A DNA stretch of 7,358 bases. Origin: Methanobacteriaceae archaeon (GTDB lineage Archaea > Methanobacteriota > Methanobacteria > Methanobacteriales > Methanobacteriaceae). Both the position numbers and the translations under genes were made by a program. Where the stretch lies: NCBI GenBank assembly GCA_900769095.1, contig CAAGFH010000016.1, positions 1 through 7,358 of the forward strand, written 5' to 3'. Below, piece after piece: positions 6,490 through 7,358 of the stretch. Under the pieces are notes generated by a model. The model ran no database searches. It was not told the DNA's origin and was given only the letters and a program-made list of their open reading frames with translations. Within the stretch, counting starts at the first letter, position 1, and every line of letters begins with the position of its first letter.

Positions 6490-7358
6490 AGTGTTCATAA
6501 CCCTTATTTTTAATTTTATCAACAAAACCATTTTCCAAGGTAATTTCAACAACATCACTGTCAGTTACCTCGCCAATAACCTTATAATCAATAGGTAATT
6601 TCTCTAAATCGTCTTTAGATATTGTAAAAAGCAATTCAAAATCTTCACCAACATGAAGAATTAAATCAAGATAATCCAAGTCAAGCCCATTAGCCATGTT
6701 TTTATACTCATCACTAATGTCTAATAACTCTTCATAAATCATAAAACCAAAATTATCCTTTTTAATCTCATATAATTCACTTGCAAGCCCGTCAGTAATA
6801 TCAGTAGCAGATGTTGCTCCATAATCCTTTAGAATTTGTCCTTCTTTAATTCTGGCCTTTGGTTTAAGAGCTTTTTCAACATAAATATTATCTAAAGTTT
6901 CAAGCTCAAAACCTAGTGCAGCAAGACCTATATCACCTGTAATAGCTACTAAATCCCCTTGTTTATAGGTATTTTTCATCAAAGGCTTATCACAGGTTCC
7001 AAGAGCAGTACCTGAGATTATAATTTCTGATGCTTCATTGGTATCTCCTCCAATAAGAGGAATTGAATAGTAATCACATGCCTTAAAAACACCATCAATT
7101 ATTTGTTTAAAGCTGTCAACTTCCAAATCTTTTGGAATAGCTATTGAGAGTAAAAATCCCAAAGGTTCAGCACCCATAGCTGCCAAATCACTTACATTTA
7201 CTGTAACTGCCTTAAATCCCATATCAAAATAAGACATATTTTTTGGAAAATGTCTTGACTGAATAAGCATGTCACATGTTGAAATTAAGTTTAAATCTAA
7301 AAAAGGAGTAACTGCAGTATCATCTGGCGTGATTTTCTTTGAATTAGCTATAATATAC
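6476..7358 (-). CDS. thiL: Thiamine-monophosphate kinase (partial, N-terminus beyond right edge)
   Basis: ThiL phosphorylates thiamine monophosphate with ATP to give the cofactor thiamine diphosphate, in the cytoplasm. The frame stays open to the right edge, giving 293 visible residues. Given the usual family length of about 310-330, a few dozen N-terminal residues are probably missing, and the ATG at 7270 is internal. Motifs in order (numbered from the edge) are PDDTAV (11-16, metal/ATP aspartates; many relatives have GDDAAV), CDMLIQSRHF (28-37), VSDLAAMGAEP (55-65), LIGGDTNEAS (101-110), VAITGDIGLAALGF (137-150), ATDITDGLASEL (184-195) and HVGEDFELLFTI (235-246). These are the AIR-synthase-like kinase signatures of ThiL. 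The C-terminus overlaps the radical SAM gene by 14 nt, so the two are likely translationally coupled. Another AIR-synthase-related protein is possible, but the GGDT and GEDFELLF blocks favour ThiL. Confidence 0.9.
   Translation of the reverse strand, partial: YIIANSKKITPDDTAVTPFLDLNLISTCDMLIQSRHFPKNMSYFDMGFKAVTVNVSDLAAMGAEPLGFLLSIAIPKDLEVDSFKQIIDGVFKACDYYSIPLIGGDTNEASEIIISGTALGTCDKPLMKNTYKQGDLVAITGDIGLAALGFELETLDNIYVEKALKPKARIKEGQILKDYGATSATDITDGLASELYEIKKDNFGFMIYEELLDISDEYKNMANGLDLDYLDLILHVGEDFELLFTISKDDLEKLPIDYKVIGEVTDSDVVEITLENGFVDKIKNKGYEHYVSE

Noticed and set aside
6490..6558. Upstream ATG at 6558 as the start of the radical SAM gene
   Set aside because: It would overlap thiL by 83 nt and add 23 residues without family similarity; the conserved Cys-rich region begins well after the ATG at 6489.
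7268..7270. ATG at 7270 as the start of thiL
   Set aside because: Conserved ThiL residues (PDDTAV and the strand leading into CDML) are encoded upstream to the right edge, so this Met is internal.

Overview
The window is AT-rich, and every gene I can support lies on the minus strand. It looks like a Methanobacteriales archaeon, most likely a host-associated Methanobrevibacter-type methanogen. The reasons are a giant secreted adhesin-like protein built of parallel beta-helix (NosD/polymorphic-repeat type) and Ig-like modules, a thiL gene overlapping an AmrS-like radical SAM gene, archaeal TATA-like boxes and oligo-T terminators. The genus is an inference from gene content and composition.

Read in the direction of transcription (right to left), the window opens with a thiamine-monophosphate kinase gene (thiL) cut by the right edge (6476-7358). 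It overlaps an AmmeMemoRadiSam-type radical SAM gene (5617-6489), so the two are probably co-transcribed. A T-rich terminator follows at 5584-5616. The 153-bp gap (5464-5616) also holds a 10-bp-arm inverted repeat, TATA-like boxes and a six-G Shine-Dalgarno tract serving the next gene.

The rest of the window, about 5.4 kb, is one giant surface protein gene broken by a frameshift. The first piece (3745-5463) encodes a signal peptide, two tandem copies of a ~110-residue domain, a beta-helix and the start of an Ig-like domain. The second piece continues in another frame from about 3757 to the left edge. It encodes the rest of that Ig-like domain, two more beta-helix sections and at least five further Ig-like domains. 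The C-terminus, where a cell-wall or membrane anchor would be expected, lies outside the window.

The housekeeping pair (thiamine cofactor synthesis plus a radical SAM enzyme of unsettled function) and the adhesin gene appear to be separate transcription units. The points most worth a second look are the frameshift, the recent internal duplication, and the promoter region with its inverted repeat and G tract.
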